Shown here: piece by piece, positions 5,321-5,602 of the stretch
How the letters are laid out: the number at the start of each line of letters is the position of its first letter
Numbering within the stretch: the stretch's first letter is position 1
Source of the DNA: Georgfuchsia sp049276455
Lineage (GTDB): Bacteria > Pseudomonadota > Gammaproteobacteria > Burkholderiales > Rhodocyclaceae
Direction of reading: 5' to 3'
Length of the DNA: 5,602 bases
Assembly: GCA_049276455.1 (NCBI GenBank)
Contig: JBASWL010000012.1
Location: 1 to 5,602 of the forward strand
Program-made: the position numbers and the translations under genes
Notes under the pieces: model-generated
What the model was told of the DNA's origin: nothing
What the model saw: the letters and a program-made list of their open reading frames with translations, nothing else
Databases searched by the model: none

Positions 5321-5418
5321 CTTGAATCTTGAACCTTGAACCTTGAACCTTGAACCTTGAACCTTGAATCTTGAACCTTGAACCTTGAATCTTGAACCTT
5401 GCATCTTGTAACTTAAAA
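5321..5418. repeat. Heptanucleotide tandem repeat array (CTTGAAC)n
   Basis: Eleven uninterrupted 7-bp units fill 5321-5397; eight are CTTGAAC and three CTTGAAT (units 1, 7 and 10). Three decayed units follow: CTTGCAT, CTTGTAA and CTTAAAA, up to 5418. The array ends 2 nt before the rfbB ATG and starts 12 nt after the previous stop, so it makes up nearly the whole intergenic space. Such simple arrays can change copy number by slippage. Because the unit is 7 bp and non-coding, gain or loss would alter only spacing in the leader. Confidence 0.93.
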
Positions 5419-5420
5419 AC

Positions 5421-5602
5421 ATGAAAACCCTCTTCGTCACCGGTGGCGCCGGCTTCATCGGTTCTGCCCTGATTCGCCTGTTGATCGCGGAGACCGATTG
5501 GCGAGTGGTCAATATCGACAAGCTCACCTATGCCGGCAATCTTGAGTCGCTTACCTCGGTGGCTGACAACCCACGCTACCGTTTCTCGCGCACCGATATC
5601 TG
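5421..5602 (+). CDS. rfbB: dTDP-glucose 4,6-dehydratase RfbB/RmlB, N-terminal part (cut by window end)
   Basis: The first 60 residues of an extended short-chain dehydrogenase matching RfbB/RmlB. This cytosolic NAD-dependent enzyme converts dTDP-glucose to dTDP-4-keto-6-deoxyglucose, the second step of dTDP-rhamnose synthesis for O-antigen or exopolysaccharide. The NAD-binding loop is T7-G-G-A-G-F-I-G14, and V30-N-I-D33-K-L-T-Y-A-G-N40 is highly characteristic of this enzyme, with D33 the expected NAD-ribose contact. The frame is open to the window edge. No Shine-Dalgarno is visible; a decayed heptamer array and an A-rich CTTAAAAAC precede the ATG directly. A related NDP-sugar dehydratase/epimerase is possible but less likely. 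Confidence 0.88.
   Translation, partial: MKTLFVTGGAGFIGSALIRLLIAETDWRVVNIDKLTYAGNLESLTSVADNPRYRFSRTDI

Noticed and set aside
5321..5418. CRISPR array
   Set aside because: The unit is only 7 bp with no spacers between units, so this is a simple tandem repeat.
5270..5527. Minus-strand open frame encoding a repetitive RFKVQGS-type peptide
   Set aside because: It is the translation of the heptamer array read in reverse (7-bp units give a 21-bp, 7-residue period) and overlaps the rfbB start. Nothing supports a real protein.

Overview
The window looks like proteobacterial DNA (beta- or gammaproteobacterium). The evidence is an RfaH-type NusG paralog, a MarR-family EPS regulator, an H-NS-type nucleoid protein with the TGRGRxPxW motif, an rfbB start, and moderately GC-rich coding DNA. 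All genes are on the + strand and fall into two blocks. No species can be named from sequence alone.

Block 1 (1-3231) resembles a mobile-element or plasmid-maintenance cassette. It holds the C-terminal part of a large serine recombinase whose catalytic domain lies upstream of the window. Two ParB-like proteins of similar architecture and a small H-NS family protein follow. The genes are tightly packed (20-nt gap, then stop/start overlaps), so one operon is likely. No ParA ATPase is visible.

A 100-nt gap (3232-3331) carries a good sigma70-like promoter, TTGCCA-17 nt-TAAAAT. An inverted repeat overlaps its -10 and predicted start site, a plausible operator for the MarR-type regulator just downstream.

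Block 2 (3332-5602) is the regulatory head of an exopolysaccharide/O-antigen locus. It comprises a MarR_EPS-type regulator and an overlapping rfaH, then a 274-nt non-coding leader. After these come a single-chain nucleotidyltransferase-HEPN protein (MNT and HI0074-like domains fused), a heptanucleotide tandem repeat, and the start of rfbB (dTDP-glucose 4,6-dehydratase), cut by the window end.

The most striking signal is a perfect 12-nt match to the enterobacterial RfaH recruitment element ops (GGCGGTAGCGTG, 4435-4446). It lies in the leader between rfaH and the downstream genes, just after two small predicted hairpins. This suggests that the RfaH-like protein is recruited to the operon beside its own gene. 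The polymerase would then read through the fused MNT-HEPN gene and the heptamer array into the sugar-nucleotide genes.
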